DNA from: Bog-473 sp963717455
GTDB taxonomy: Bacteria > Actinomycetota > Acidimicrobiia > Acidimicrobiales > RAAP-2
Assembly (NCBI GenBank): GCA_963717455.1
Contig: OY970336.1
Span: forward strand, 496,001-560,000
Length of the DNA: 64,000 nt
Direction of reading: 5' to 3'
Of this stretch, positions 63,959 through 64,000 are shown piece after piece (position 1 is the first letter of the stretch; each line of letters opens with the position of its first letter). Below the pieces are notes generated by a model. The model worked only from the letters and a program-made list of their open reading frames with translations, was not told the DNA's origin and did not search any database. The position numbers and the translations under genes are program-made.

Positions 63959-64000
63959 GATGGCACAACGGTTGGTGATTGAGGCTGGATGGGTTGTCCC

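Overview
The window is high-GC DNA with frequent GTG/TTG starts and operons joined by 4-bp ATGA/GTGA overlaps. Together with an actinobacterial-type Tad locus, a MobF relaxase, an SCO6880/PrgI-like protein and a DUF4913 protein, this points to an Actinomycetota genome. Acidimicrobiia is a guess I cannot test here.

Region 1 (about 1-9770, +) is a Tad/Flp-type pilus or type II/IV secretion operon: PKD-like protein (cut by the window start), SAF/CpaB, CpaE-like, CpaF/TadA, TadB, TadC, pilin-like peptide, three TadE/TadG-like pseudopilins, a LysM membrane protein and a BTAD/winged-helix protein.

Region 2 (about 10045-24945) is accessory cargo. The most interesting part is an apparent graspetide (omega-ester RiPP) operon at 10753-14605: small tandem precursor peptides, an MvdC/TgmB-like ATP-grasp ligase started from an overlapping TTG, and a three-helix membrane protein. 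Precursors B, C and D carry the core pattern TxxTxxxExxDxD, a shared SLY leader motif and a hydrophobic tail. Precursor D is split by an IS1380-family element. Next come a HEPN-like protein, an ArdC antirestriction protein, and a four-gene operon of type III-like methyltransferase, helicase-nuclease, ASCH protein and zinc-finger HNH nuclease. The HNH gene is split by an ISL3 element with an exact 8-bp target duplication; removing the element restores the frame.

Region 3 (about 25379-43160) is a conjugation module: SSB, plasmid-type protein, MobF relaxase-helicase, an IetAS-like ATPase/subtilase pair as cargo, then on the minus strand a VirB2-like protein, VirB6/TrbL, SCO6880/PrgI-like protein, VirB4, a VirB8-position protein, lysozyme-NlpC/P60 hydrolase, VirD4 coupling protein and DUF4913. 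A tRNA-3'-end-like sequence near 43130 and a perfect 16-bp inverted repeat sit just outside it and may mark an element end. Regions 1-3 together look like one large integrative conjugative element; that is inference.

Region 4 (about 43428-50700) is a decaying island: a 593-residue PD-(D/E)XK-like protein, IS fragments of several families, a winged-helix/coiled-coil gene and a broken HsdR-like gene.

Region 5 (about 50900-63400, +) looks catabolic: deoC, two aldehyde dehydrogenases and a truncated purine nucleoside phosphorylase, then SDR, PF07090-like protein, PfkB kinase, LacI regulator, NCS1 permease and 2OG-Fe(II) oxygenase, consistent with use of a (deoxy)nucleoside, nucleobase or related compound. 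An IS630 remnant lies at the end.

Several genes are split by single-base indels, mostly one extra base (TadE, LysM/BTAD, ISL3 transposase, NlpC/P60, winged-helix gene, SDR). This could be gene decay, but the uniform direction also suggests consensus errors, so these genes should not be called dead from this sequence alone.
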